From Minisyncoccota bacterium (lineage in GTDB: Bacteria; Patescibacteriota; Minisyncoccia; UBA6257), in NCBI GenBank assembly GCA_028694995.1, contig JAQVJU010000002.1:131503-170294 (forward strand): a DNA stretch of 38,792 nt, given 5' to 3'. The notes under the pieces are model-generated. The model saw only the letters and a program-made list of their open reading frames with translations. It made no database searches and was not told the DNA's origin. Shown here piece after piece: positions 6,900 to 15,753 of the stretch. Both the position numbers and the translations under genes were made by a program. How positions within the stretch are numbered: the first letter of the stretch is position 1; each line of letters opens with the position of its first letter.

Positions 6900-7313
6900 T
6901 TAAATTAAATTTTTCTCTTTTAATTCTTGATAATACTTATCGGCTAAAGTGTCTCTTAATTTATCTATTAAAAAAGCATTTCCAGTTTTCAAAGCGGTTT
7001 TGACTGCTTGAGGAATATTTTCTTCAAAAGCCATGGTCACTAACTCAGAAAGCTTAATCTGAGCTTCTTCAATAATATCTTTTTCCGCTATTGTATTTTC
7101 TGCATAAAGCTCTGCTGGAAAAGGCATTTTCTTTTCTTCTGGTTTAGGAAAATCCATATCTGGAAGAAAATCTTCTAAAGATTCATCCATTTTTTCCTTA
7201 ATTGTTTCTTTTACTAATTCTTTTTCTTCTGGTATTTCAATCTTTTCCCGAGCCATTTGCTCTTTTTTCATCTTTATCCGGTTGCTAATAAGATTTAATT
7301 CTTCATTAATCAT
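6900..7313 (-). CDS. hypothetical protein upstream of the TraG-like ATPase
   Basis: 137 residues, highly charged, no membrane segment. I recognise no family. The N-terminal half is Lys/Glu-rich and probably coiled coil or disordered. The C-terminal half (about 75-137) is predicted helical. Only 4 nt separate it from the TraG-like gene, which suggests a partner or accessory protein of that ATPase. A TATACT box at 7341-7346 may give this pair its own promoter. A GGAG lies in the leader, 19 nt before the start, too far for a normal Shine-Dalgarno role. Confidence 0.7.
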   Translation of the reverse strand: MINEELNLISNRIKMKKEQMAREKIEIPEEKELVKETIKEKMDESLEDFLPDMDFPKPEEKKMPFPAELYAENTIAEKDIIEEAQIKLSELVTMAFEENIPQAVKTALKTGNAFLIDKLRDTLADKYYQELKEKNLI

Positions 7314-7365
7314 AATCTCTTTGACTTATTTTCTCCTTATAGTATAGCAAAGTTTTCTTAAGATT

Positions 7366-8220
7366 TCATTGCTTAAGTCTATAATATACCTTTGAAGGAT
7401 AATATTTACAATCTATATATTCTAAACGAATAAAATTATCTTTTAATGTTTCTTTTTTTAATTCACTAATTACCCTAAGCATTTGCTTAAAATCATTATT
7501 AATATTATAAGAGATATAAAAACCTTCTTGAGTAATAATTCTTATCTCAGAAAAGCTTTCATCTTTAATTTCTAAATAATCAATAGAAAAAGGAATATCT
7601 TCTTGAGCAGAAAGAGTAAAAGCCTGCTCTAATTTTAATAAGTTTTCTGGATTAATAACCTGAGTGCCTAAGAATCTTTTCTTGGTTTCTAAAATCACTA
7701 TCTTATCAAAAAAAGAACCTGAAGTTTCTAGTGCTTTTTCAAAAATAATACCGTTTTTGTCCAAATAATAACATTCTTCTTCATCTCCAGAAAAAACTGA
7801 GCTTTTTTGAAGACACCATAAAAAATCAATTTCTCTTTGTTTAATTTTTAAAACCAAATGTCCAGTTTTCCAATTCAAATCTGTTTCTATATTCTCTAAC
7901 TTTGAATTATTCTTAAGAATGGATTTTTCCAAATCAGAATAATAAAAACTAAACATACTTTTATTATTACCTAGGTTTTTAGGGAAAAAAGCATAAACCC
8001 AAAAAGGCGCAAATCGAGTATTATTTTGCTGAAGATATAAATCAACCCATAAAGAAAATGAAGAATGATAGCCTTCAATTGATATGGTATTAATTTGAAA
8101 AAAAGGAGAAATAAAAACAAACCAATAGCTAAAAACTATTACAAAAAGTATAAAAAAAATTAGAATAAATACCTGAAGTCTAAGCCAAAAAACCCTTAAA
8201 GGGTTACGCGTTCTCCTCAT
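7366..8220 (-). CDS. ftsQ: FtsQ/DivIB-like divisome protein
   Basis: 284 residues: a basic cytoplasmic N-terminus, one membrane helix (about 10-32), then an external part. The first external stretch, FFQINTISIEGYHS, fits the start of a POTRA domain. Further on, CYYLDKNGIIFEKA corresponds to the FtsQ beta domain motif (Y-L-D-x-x-G), and the C-terminal YIDCKYYPSKVYYRLK matches the closing Y-I-D-x-R...YYR of the family. The likely role is bridging early and late division proteins. Overall similarity is weak, so the symbol is tentative. It follows serS by 12 nt. An AGGA lies 10 nt before the ATG, one of only two Shine-Dalgarno-like sites in the window. Confidence 0.7.
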   Translation of the reverse strand: MRRTRNPLRVFWLRLQVFILIFFILFVIVFSYWFVFISPFFQINTISIEGYHSSFSLWVDLYLQQNNTRFAPFWVYAFFPKNLGNNKSMFSFYYSDLEKSILKNNSKLENIETDLNWKTGHLVLKIKQREIDFLWCLQKSSVFSGDEEECYYLDKNGIIFEKALETSGSFFDKIVILETKKRFLGTQVINPENLLKLEQAFTLSAQEDIPFSIDYLEIKDESFSEIRIITQEGFYISYNINNDFKQMLRVISELKKETLKDNFIRLEYIDCKYYPSKVYYRLKQ

Positions 8221-8232
8221 AAAATTTTATTC

Positions 8233-9504
8233 CTATGAAAATATTTTAATACCATTAGCATAACGCCAAAGAGCACGAGGCACTCTAATCTTCCCATCTT
8301 TTGTCTGATAATTTTCCATAATGGCTAAAATTCCCCTGCCCAAAGCTAAGGCCGTGCCATTTAAAGTATGCACTAATTCATTTTTCCCTGTTTCCTTGTC
8401 TTGATATTTAATATTCAAACGCCTTGACTGAAAATCACTACAATTAGAAGTAGAATGAGTTTCTCGATATTCCCCTGCTCCATTATTCTGGCCAGGCAAC
8501 CAAGCCTCAATATCATATTTAGAAACTGCTGGATCACCTAAATCACCAGTACAGATATTTAAAACCCGATAAGGAATTTTCAAATCTTTCATTATCTCTT
8601 CTTCCATTGAAAGCAAGAGTTGATGTTCTTTTAAAGAATCTTCTGGTTTGCAAAAGGTAAACATTTCTATCTTATCAAACTGATGAACACGTAAAATCCC
8701 TTTAGTGTCTTTTCCATAAGAGCCAGCTTCTCTTCTAAAGCAAGAAGAAAAAGAAACATAACGAAGAGGCAAATCTTCTTCTTGAAAAATCTCATCCAGA
8801 TGCATTGGCCCAATCATTTGTTCTGAGGTACCTACTAAATACAAATCATCCTTAGGTAAATAATAAACCTCTTCAGCGCCTTTATCTAAATACCCCATAC
8901 CCCAAAAAGGTTTGGGTTTTATTAAAACTGGTGGTATTAAAGGAATGAACCCCTTCTTAATTAATTTATTAAAGATAAATCCAATCAAAGCAATTTCTAA
9001 TATTGCCGCCCCTCTTTTTAAAATACCAAAACGAGAACCAGATATCTTTGAAGCTCTTTTAATATCTATCATATCTAATTGTTCTCCTAAAACAAGATAA
9101 TCTTTAGGAGTAAAACTAAACTTAGGTTTTTGACCCACTTCTTTAATAACCACATTGTCTTTTTCATCTTTTCCAAAAGGAATATCTTCTAAAGGCGGAT
9201 TAGGAATAGAGCTCATTAGCTTTTGAAACTCCTCTTCCATTGCATTTAATTCTTTCTCTTTAACAGAAAGGAAATCCTTAGCTTCTTTTAAGATCTGAAT
9301 TATCTTTTCTTTATCTTTTTCTTCTATTAACTTTTTTTCTGTAGCATTTTTCTTAGCTCTAATAGTTTCTATCTCTTGTAATAAACTTCTTTTTTGTTTG
9401 TCTAATTCTAAAACTTTATCTATTAAAACAGGATCTGCGCCTTTTTTTTCAATGCCTTGTTTAATTTTATCTGGTTGTTCTCTAATGAGTTTAATATCTA
9501 ACAT
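8233..9504 (-). CDS. serS: seryl-tRNA synthetase
   Basis: 423 residues, the usual length. It charges tRNA-Ser (and tRNA-Sec where present) in the cytosol. Residues 1-100 form the long antiparallel coiled coil that grips the tRNA variable arm. The class II core follows: motif 2 starts at FRREAGSYG (256-264) and runs through RVHQFDKIE, and motif 3 is NGTALALGRGILAIMEN near 385-402. TSEQ, which contacts the serine substrate, is at about 226. No truncation is seen. It starts 13 nt after the lysS stop, in a lysS-serS pair within the mre operon. Confidence 0.97.
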   Translation of the reverse strand: MLDIKLIREQPDKIKQGIEKKGADPVLIDKVLELDKQKRSLLQEIETIRAKKNATEKKLIEEKDKEKIIQILKEAKDFLSVKEKELNAMEEEFQKLMSSIPNPPLEDIPFGKDEKDNVVIKEVGQKPKFSFTPKDYLVLGEQLDMIDIKRASKISGSRFGILKRGAAILEIALIGFIFNKLIKKGFIPLIPPVLIKPKPFWGMGYLDKGAEEVYYLPKDDLYLVGTSEQMIGPMHLDEIFQEEDLPLRYVSFSSCFRREAGSYGKDTKGILRVHQFDKIEMFTFCKPEDSLKEHQLLLSMEEEIMKDLKIPYRVLNICTGDLGDPAVSKYDIEAWLPGQNNGAGEYRETHSTSNCSDFQSRRLNIKYQDKETGKNELVHTLNGTALALGRGILAIMENYQTKDGKIRVPRALWRYANGIKIFS

Positions 9505-9517
9505 GGTAACAATTTAA

Positions 9518-10960
9518 TTATTTTTTAGGTTTCATAAAAGGAAAGAAGATAACTTCCTTTAAAGATGGGGCCTTAGTAAAGACGGTTATTAACCTGTCTA
9601 TGCCAATACCTAATCCAGCAGTTGGTGGTAAGCCATATTCTAAAGCTTCAATATAATCAGTATCTAAAGGATGAGCTTCTGAATCTCCTTTTTTTCTCAT
9701 TTTCACCTGTTCTAAGAATCTTTCTTTCTGATCTCGGGGATCATTTAACTCAGAAAAACCATTAATTAATTCTGAGCCAGCAGCAATTAATTGAAAGCGT
9801 GATGTTTTTTCTTTATCATCTTGTTTTTTCTTAGCTAAAGGCGAAATAGCTGTTGGATGGTCAATGATAAAAGTCGGGGTTATTAATTTAGATCTTAATT
9901 TTTTAAAAATCGCTTCAGCTATCTTTTCTTTTGAATCATTTTTATTAATTTTAATCTTCATTGATTTGGCTTTTTCAAACCATTGCTCTTTAGTATTTTT
10001 AAAATTTAAATTGATTTCTTTTTTCAAAAAATCTTCATAACCAATCTTCGGCCATGTTTTTGTTAAAAATATTTTACTCTCCGGACATTCTTTTTCAAAT
10101 TGTCTGGCTAAAGACTTAATTAATTCTTCAACTAAACTCATTGCTTCTTCCCTGCTTTTATAAGCACTATAAAGCTCTAGGATTGTAAATTCTGGATTAT
10201 GTTCTCTATCCATGCCTTCATTCCGAAAACATTTTCCAATTTCATAAATATTTTCTAATCCGCCAACGACTAAACGTTTTAAATACAATTCTGGAGCTAT
10301 TCTTAAATAAATCTTCATTTTTAAAGCTTCTAAATAACTCACAAAAGGATTAGCATTAGCCCCTCCATATAAAGGTTGCAAGATTGGAGTTTCTACTTCT
10401 AAAAAGTCTTTTTTATCTAAGAACTCCCTGATTGCCCGAATGATTTTACTTCTTAAAATAAACCTTTCTTTTACATTTTCATTTTCTATTAAATCAAGAT
10501 AACGGCGACGAAAACGCTCTTCAGCATCTTCTAAACCATACCAAGTTTTTGGTAATGGTCTTAAACTCTTAGATAATATGATAAAATCTTTAACTAAAAG
10601 AGTTTTTTCTCCTTTTTTAGTGGTAAAAAGAATTCCATGGGTTTGTATAAAATCTCCTAAATCAAAAAAATCTTGAAAAAACTTTAATTTTTCTTCTCCT
10701 AATTCATTTTTCTTAAACAACAGCTGGATTTTATTGTCTTGATCCATAATATCAGCAAAAACAGCTCCTCCATGCTCTCTAATGCCTAAAATTCTTCCAG
10801 CTAAAACAATTTTCTTTTTGCTTTTAGACCAAGAAGTAAAATTATCCAAAGCTTGGCTAATAGAAAATTGACGCTTGGTTTTTTCTGGATAAGCATCAAT
10901 ACCTAACTTTTCCAGTTTTTTAAGTTTTTTAATCCGTTCTTTTATTATTTCATCTAACAT
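9518..10960 (-). CDS. lysS: lysyl-tRNA synthetase, class II
   Basis: 480 residues. The N-terminal OB fold binds the anticodon (about 50-145: VLAGRILGIREHGGAVFADI). The class II catalytic domain follows, with FRNEGMDREHNPEFTILE as motif 2 and GLGIGIDRL as motif 3 near the end. The sequence SELINGFSELNDP is the lysine-binding region typical of LysRS. This distinguishes it from AspRS and AsnRS. It makes Lys-tRNA for translation. Spacing to greA and serS is 19 and 13 nt, consistent with one message. No Shine-Dalgarno motif. Confidence 0.96.
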   Translation of the reverse strand: MLDEIIKERIKKLKKLEKLGIDAYPEKTKRQFSISQALDNFTSWSKSKKKIVLAGRILGIREHGGAVFADIMDQDNKIQLLFKKNELGEEKLKFFQDFFDLGDFIQTHGILFTTKKGEKTLLVKDFIILSKSLRPLPKTWYGLEDAEERFRRRYLDLIENENVKERFILRSKIIRAIREFLDKKDFLEVETPILQPLYGGANANPFVSYLEALKMKIYLRIAPELYLKRLVVGGLENIYEIGKCFRNEGMDREHNPEFTILELYSAYKSREEAMSLVEELIKSLARQFEKECPESKIFLTKTWPKIGYEDFLKKEINLNFKNTKEQWFEKAKSMKIKINKNDSKEKIAEAIFKKLRSKLITPTFIIDHPTAISPLAKKKQDDKEKTSRFQLIAAGSELINGFSELNDPRDQKERFLEQVKMRKKGDSEAHPLDTDYIEALEYGLPPTAGLGIGIDRLITVFTKAPSLKEVIFFPFMKPKK

Positions 10961-10979
10961 AACAAAAACTTAATAAAGG

Positions 10980-11450
10980 TTATAAAATCTTTATTATCTT
11001 GTATTTTACCATACCTTGAGGTGTTTTGACAAAAACTATTTCTCCTTTTTTATGTCCTAAGAAGGCTCTGCCAAAAGGAGATTCATTAGATACCCTGCCT
11101 TCTGAAGGATTAGCTTCTTGAGAACCAACAATAGTAAAGATTTTCTTTGTTTTTGGCTTATTAACACTTTCGGTTTCAATCTTAGAGCCAATAACCACTT
11201 TATGATTATTAAAAGGAGAGGGTCGAATAATAGAAACATTTCTTAATAATATCTCTAATTCTAAAATTCTAGATTCTAAAACTTCTTGTGAACTCTTTGC
11301 TTCTTCATAAGCAGCATTTTCAGCCAAATCACCTAATTCTTTAGTTTCTTGAAGTTTTTCAGCTATTTCTTTTCTTTTTTTAGTTTTTAATTCGTGTAAT
11401 TCCTCTTTGAGAGACTTAAAAGCCTCTGGGGTAACATAATTTTTATCCAT
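10980..11450 (-). CDS. greA: transcription elongation factor GreA
   Basis: 156 residues from the ATG at 11450 (MDKNYVTPEAF). An ATG five codons upstream (11465) is possible but would overlap the mrdA stop. The N-terminal coiled coil carries the tip residues that enter the RNA polymerase channel (GDLAENAAYEEAK, about 40-55). The C-terminal FKBP-like domain has SPFGRAFLGHKKGEIV. GreA rescues backtracked polymerase by stimulating transcript cleavage. Length matches the family (~158). It follows mrdA directly and precedes lysS. Confidence 0.95.
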   Translation of the reverse strand: MDKNYVTPEAFKSLKEELHELKTKKRKEIAEKLQETKELGDLAENAAYEEAKSSQEVLESRILELEILLRNVSIIRPSPFNNHKVVIGSKIETESVNKPKTKKIFTIVGSQEANPSEGRVSNESPFGRAFLGHKKGEIVFVKTPQGMVKYKIIKIL

Positions 11451-11451
11451 A

Positions 11452-13368
11452 TTAATTAATTTCATTTTGTTGATTAATTCTGTTTTCCCAATACCATTGT
11501 AAGACCTCAGCCACTACTGGCAAAGTAGCTACTGTTGTTGAAGGCGGGTTTTCTATAAAAACCAATATTACTATTTGCGGGTCTTCATAAGGAGCATAGG
11601 CACCAAAAATAGTATGATAGGTTTCTTCGCCTTTGACATAAACCTTAGGCGAGCCACTCTTTCCAGCAATATCAAAAGGCAAATATTTCAAAGTTTCTGC
11701 TGTGCCTGATAAAATGACTTCTCTCATTCCTTCTTGAACAATTTTTAAATTATCCAAATCAACTCCTAGGTTTAATTTCTCTTCTGGCTTTTCACTTTTT
11801 AAAAGATGGGGTTGCATCAGAATCCCATCATTGGCAATTGTAGCTATATAACCAGCCATTTGAAGCGGTGTCAAGATTAATCCCCCTTCACCAATGGAAA
11901 CATTATATGTGTCTCCTTGTTTCCAAGTTGGATCATTAGGCCGATGTTCAGCCAACCATTTGGTATCAGGTAAAACAGCATTAGCTTCTCCTAATAAATC
12001 AATGCCTAATTTCTTATCAAGACCAAAAGCTAACCAATATTTTTGAATCTTTTCTAAACCTAAACCTGTAATGTTTTCCCAACCACCGCCAAGAGCCCAA
12101 AAATATACATTGCAAGAAACCGCAATTGCTTTTCTCATATCTACCCAGCCATGATTTTTCCAATCCCTAAAAACCCATTTTTCCTGAGGATTATATGGGC
12201 TGACAACAACAATCTCCCCCTGAGTATGCAATTCAAGCTCTGGGTCTATTATTTTTTCTTCTAAACCAGCAACAGCCATTAATAATTTAATCAAAGAACC
12301 AGGAGGATATAATCCACTAATAGCTCTATTAAAAAACGGAATTGAAGGACTTTGAAAATATTCATTTATTAAATCAACTGGTGCTCCCTGAGTCAGAACA
12401 TTAGGATCAAAGCTAGGAACACTAATTAATGATAATATTTCTCCTGTTTTTGAATCCAGAATAATTCCAGCGCCACCAGGGCTGCCAACATCTTCTATCC
12501 TTGTTTTCAAAGAATTGTAAAAAGTTAATTGTAAATCTTTATCTAAAGTAGTAGTAATATCAGTGCCTTTTTTAGGCTCTATTGAACCTAAGTTTTTTTG
12601 AACATTTAAACTCGCGTCAACTTCAATAATCTTCTGACCAGTTTTCCCTTGAAGAATATTTTCATAATAAGCTTCTAAGCCATCCTTACCAATCATGCTG
12701 GTTAAAGGATAATCCTTGTATTTTTCCAAATCCTTAGCTGAAATCTTACCTATATATCCTAAAACATGAGCAAAAGCCTCATCATAAGGATAATTACGAC
12801 TATAATCAGCCACGATATTAAACCCAGAATTTTCTTTTACCTTTGTTTCAAAAACCCTGACCTCATCAACAGTCAAATTTGATTTTATTAAAATTGGCTC
12901 TAAAGAATGACGATATTGACGACTTTGAAAAAGTGTTTCTATCTCATCTTTCTCCACTTGAAAAATTTCAATTATTGTTTGCATTAATACCTGCCTCTCT
13001 CTTTCATTATTAGGAATTTCTGAAGGCACCATCATTAAACTATAAGAAGAACTATTAAAAACCAATGGTTCTTGAAAACGGTCATAGATTATTCCCCGAG
13101 GCGCATTAACAATATAATGATAAGTACTATTATTCTTTGCCCTAAGCTGATAACTAGCACCTTGGATAACCTGAAGATGAAAAGTCCGTAAAAAGATTAT
13201 CAGAAAAAGAAAAAAACCAATACCTAAAATCCCTTTTACTAAAGAACGAGAAATGGGCGCTTCTAAACTTTCCAGGTTCTTTTCTCGAGCTTCTTTAGCT
13301 TTACGATCTAATAAAACCTCCTCAGGATCTAACAGATGTTTTTGTCTTTTAATATAATAATTCTTCAT
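11452..13368 (-). CDS. mrdA: penicillin-binding protein 2, elongation transpeptidase
   Basis: 638 residues. A cytoplasmic tail of ~45 residues, one membrane helix (46-62), a dimerisation domain with RGIIYDR near 91, then the transpeptidase. The active site triad is visible: S358-L-I-K361 (PPGSLIKL), S418-C-N420, and KSG near 572, with KSG replacing the more common KTG. It crosslinks peptidoglycan on the outer membrane face during cell elongation, together with the MreBCD scaffold encoded just upstream. Its start shares one base with the mreD stop (TAATG). No RodA partner is present in this window. Confidence 0.93.
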   Translation of the reverse strand: MKNYYIKRQKHLLDPEEVLLDRKAKEAREKNLESLEAPISRSLVKGILGIGFFLFLIIFLRTFHLQVIQGASYQLRAKNNSTYHYIVNAPRGIIYDRFQEPLVFNSSSYSLMMVPSEIPNNERERQVLMQTIIEIFQVEKDEIETLFQSRQYRHSLEPILIKSNLTVDEVRVFETKVKENSGFNIVADYSRNYPYDEAFAHVLGYIGKISAKDLEKYKDYPLTSMIGKDGLEAYYENILQGKTGQKIIEVDASLNVQKNLGSIEPKKGTDITTTLDKDLQLTFYNSLKTRIEDVGSPGGAGIILDSKTGEILSLISVPSFDPNVLTQGAPVDLINEYFQSPSIPFFNRAISGLYPPGSLIKLLMAVAGLEEKIIDPELELHTQGEIVVVSPYNPQEKWVFRDWKNHGWVDMRKAIAVSCNVYFWALGGGWENITGLGLEKIQKYWLAFGLDKKLGIDLLGEANAVLPDTKWLAEHRPNDPTWKQGDTYNVSIGEGGLILTPLQMAGYIATIANDGILMQPHLLKSEKPEEKLNLGVDLDNLKIVQEGMREVILSGTAETLKYLPFDIAGKSGSPKVYVKGEETYHTIFGAYAPYEDPQIVILVFIENPPSTTVATLPVVAEVLQWYWENRINQQNEIN

Positions 13369-13850
13369 TATTTAATTAAAACATTTTTAATTTTAGAAAA
13401 TCTCTCAATAATAATATTCAAAATTATATAACCAATTAAAGTTAAAACTGATTGCTTTATAATAAGTGAGTTAAAAGTTATCTTTTGAAAAACTGAATTT
13501 ACTATTAATAATCCTGAAAAATAACTAATAATTATCAAACTGCCCATAATCAATCTTGAAAAGAAATATGATTTTTCAAAGAATCTTATCAAAATACAAC
13601 CCAAAAGAAAACTGATAACAAGAATGATCAAATGAGTTCCCCATATAAAACCTGAAAAAGAATCAAAGGCAACAGCAGTAAGAAAAATTAAAAAAGATAA
13701 ATAATATGGAGAAAGATTAAAAAAAGTAAAAATCAAAAAAATCAAAACAAGGTTTAAAAAAACAAAAGGCAAAATACTCATGCCAAAATGTATTTGGATA
13801 AAGACAATTGCCAAAAAAAACAAAAAGTTAAATATGTATTGTTGCATCAT
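13368..13850 (-). CDS. mreD: MreD-like membrane protein
   Basis: 160 residues, almost entirely hydrophobic, about five membrane helices. Sequence identity to MreD is low, as usual for this family, but the position between mreC and mrdA makes the call. The FDSFSGFIWGTHLI segment resembles the small conserved central MreD motif. Its ATG overlaps the TGA stop of mreC, so translation is probably coupled. A second ATG directly follows the first. Confidence 0.8.
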   Translation of the reverse strand: MMQQYIFNFLFFLAIVFIQIHFGMSILPFVFLNLVLIFLIFTFFNLSPYYLSFLIFLTAVAFDSFSGFIWGTHLIILVISFLLGCILIRFFEKSYFFSRLIMGSLIIISYFSGLLIVNSVFQKITFNSLIIKQSVLTLIGYIILNIIIERFSKIKNVLIK

Positions 13851-14671
13851 AGATTAGGCGCAATGTCTTTAATAATCAAAACAGAAGAAACTTGGATATA
13901 ATTCAATAAAGGCTCTAAGATAAATTCTTTCATTGCGCTCATCTCAAAAGAAGAATCAATTTTCTGCACCTTAGCGATTAAAAGCCCTTTGAGAAAATTA
14001 GAATTTTCAGCTGAGGTCACTAAAGTATCACCAATGGCAATATCTGAGTCATAGGGCACTAATCTTAAACGAAAATTACCTTTAGAATCTATTTCGGCTA
14101 CAGCTAAAACAGAAGAGCGCAAATCCTCAACACTAATCTTTGTTTCTGGGCGAAAGATAGATTCACCGCGACAATAATTGTCAAAACATTCAATAATTCT
14201 GCCTATTAAAACCTTATCTTTATTAATAACATTCATACCTTTTTTTAATTCAGATTTTGTTCCTTTATTAATCCAAAAAGACCCAGTTAAACCAGAAGAA
14301 TCTTTTAAAACTATTTCTGCCATTTCTAAAGACCAACCAGTTTCATTTTTAATCTGCAAAGATTCTTTTAATAAAAGATTTTCCTGTTGTAATTTTTTAA
14401 AATCTTGCTGTTTGTTAATCAAGGTGATGTTTTCTATTTGAATATTTTTAATTTTTTGTCTTAAATCATTAAAATGTAATAAATCATCAAACCAATTTCT
14501 TAAAAGATTCAAATAGTTCCCAGTAGACTTTCCAGCACTTAGGGCAAAAACTACCTTTGGTTTTAAAAAACTACCTGAAATGGTATAAAATTTAATTAAC
14601 AAAATACTAGTGACTATCAATATCACTAGTAAAATTAAAAAACGTAAGTTATTTATTTTTTTAATTTTCAT
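13847..14671 (-). CDS. mreC: rod shape-determining protein MreC
   Basis: 274 residues. One membrane helix (about 10-30), a coiled coil (about 66-105: DLRQKIKNIQIENITLINK and onward), then two small beta domains. The motifs KGMNVINKDKVLIGRI and SAENSNFLKGLLIAKV match the MreC beta-barrel pattern (G-x-V...G-x-V and SG...FP-x-G-x-x-I-G). It links the cytoplasmic MreB filament to the external wall enzymes, here presumably PBP2. Gene order mreB-mreC-mreD-mrdA is conserved across rod-shaped bacteria. Confidence 0.9.
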   Translation of the reverse strand: MKIKKINNLRFLILLVILIVTSILLIKFYTISGSFLKPKVVFALSAGKSTGNYLNLLRNWFDDLLHFNDLRQKIKNIQIENITLINKQQDFKKLQQENLLLKESLQIKNETGWSLEMAEIVLKDSSGLTGSFWINKGTKSELKKGMNVINKDKVLIGRIIECFDNYCRGESIFRPETKISVEDLRSSVLAVAEIDSKGNFRLRLVPYDSDIAIGDTLVTSAENSNFLKGLLIAKVQKIDSSFEMSAMKEFILEPLLNYIQVSSVLIIKDIAPNL

Positions 14672-14673
14672 TG

Positions 14674-15732
14674 TTAAAGAGGTGGATTTTCCCTAATAAT
14701 ATTAATTAAAATGTCTTTATAATCTTGTATATCTTCTAAGATGATGCCAATACCTCTAATAACTGAAGTGATTGGATCATCAATAAGTTTTACTGGTAAA
14801 TCAATTTCCTTTTCTAATAATTTATCAAAGCCTCTTAATAAGCTTGTGCCACCAGATAATATTACTCCTGTTTCCATAATATCACCAATAAGTTCTGGCG
14901 GAGTTAATTCAATTGTATCTTTAATCGCATCAACTATTTTATCTAAAGTCGGACTAATTGCTTCACGAATATCATCTTCCTTGATACTAATTTCCTTAGG
15001 TAATCCCCTAACCAAATCCCGACCTTTAACATTCATTTCTAATTTCGTACCTAAATCAACAGCTGAGCCAATAAAAATCTTTATTTTCTCTGCGGTTTTC
15101 TCTCCAATGGATAATTTAAACTTATCACGGAAATAATAAATAATATCCTCATCGATTCTATCTCCGGCAACACGCAAACTTTTAGAAACTACTACTCCAC
15201 CTAAAGAAAGCACAGCCACTTCTGTACTGCCACCGCCAATATCAGCTATTAACATACCTTTAGATTCCTTAATGTTTAATTGAGCCCCTAGGGCCACTGC
15301 GATTGGCTCTTCTACCAGATAAACTTCTTTAGCTCCAGCGCTATGGGCCACATCTTCTACAGCTCTTTTTTCTACTTCAGTGCCTCCGGTCAAAACCCCA
15401 ATAACTAATCTGGGCCAATCAAAAACTTGACTTAAAATTCCCTTGGTTTTAGCTTTTTGTAAGAAATAATGAAGCATTTTTTCTGTTACCTCAAAATCTG
15501 AAATGACTCCATTATTCAATGGCTTAACAGCACTAATATGAGTTGGTGTTTTACCTAACATTTCTTCAGCTTCTCGCCCAATAGCTAGAATTTGACCAGT
15601 TTTGTTATTTGTAGCCACTACTGTTGGTTCATTAACAATAATGCCTTTGCCTTTTACATAAACCAAAGTCTTGGTCGTTCCAAGGTCAACCCCAATATTC
15701 CTAAACAAGTTTTCTTTTAAGTTTTTTGGCAT
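14674..15732 (-). CDS. mreB: MreB, actin-like cell shape protein (copy beside mreC)
   Basis: 352 residues. Actin fold: phosphate-1 loop GVDLGTTKT (13-21), phosphate-2 loop IADIGGGSTE, adenosine loop LSGGTSLLRG. It forms filaments under the membrane that place the wall-synthesis machinery. It starts the mreBCD-mrdA cluster and ends 2 nt before mreC. It differs from the second copy at 19582-20589, which has the more standard IGGGTTE and SGGGALL loops. This copy is slightly longer at both ends, with a basic N-terminal extension (MPKNLKENLFRN). Confidence 0.95.
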   Translation of the reverse strand: MPKNLKENLFRNIGVDLGTTKTLVYVKGKGIIVNEPTVVATNNKTGQILAIGREAEEMLGKTPTHISAVKPLNNGVISDFEVTEKMLHYFLQKAKTKGILSQVFDWPRLVIGVLTGGTEVEKRAVEDVAHSAGAKEVYLVEEPIAVALGAQLNIKESKGMLIADIGGGSTEVAVLSLGGVVVSKSLRVAGDRIDEDIIYYFRDKFKLSIGEKTAEKIKIFIGSAVDLGTKLEMNVKGRDLVRGLPKEISIKEDDIREAISPTLDKIVDAIKDTIELTPPELIGDIMETGVILSGGTSLLRGFDKLLEKEIDLPVKLIDDPITSVIRGIGIILEDIQDYKDILINIIRENPPL

Positions 15733-15753
15733 AATTTTAATTCTTTATTTTTT

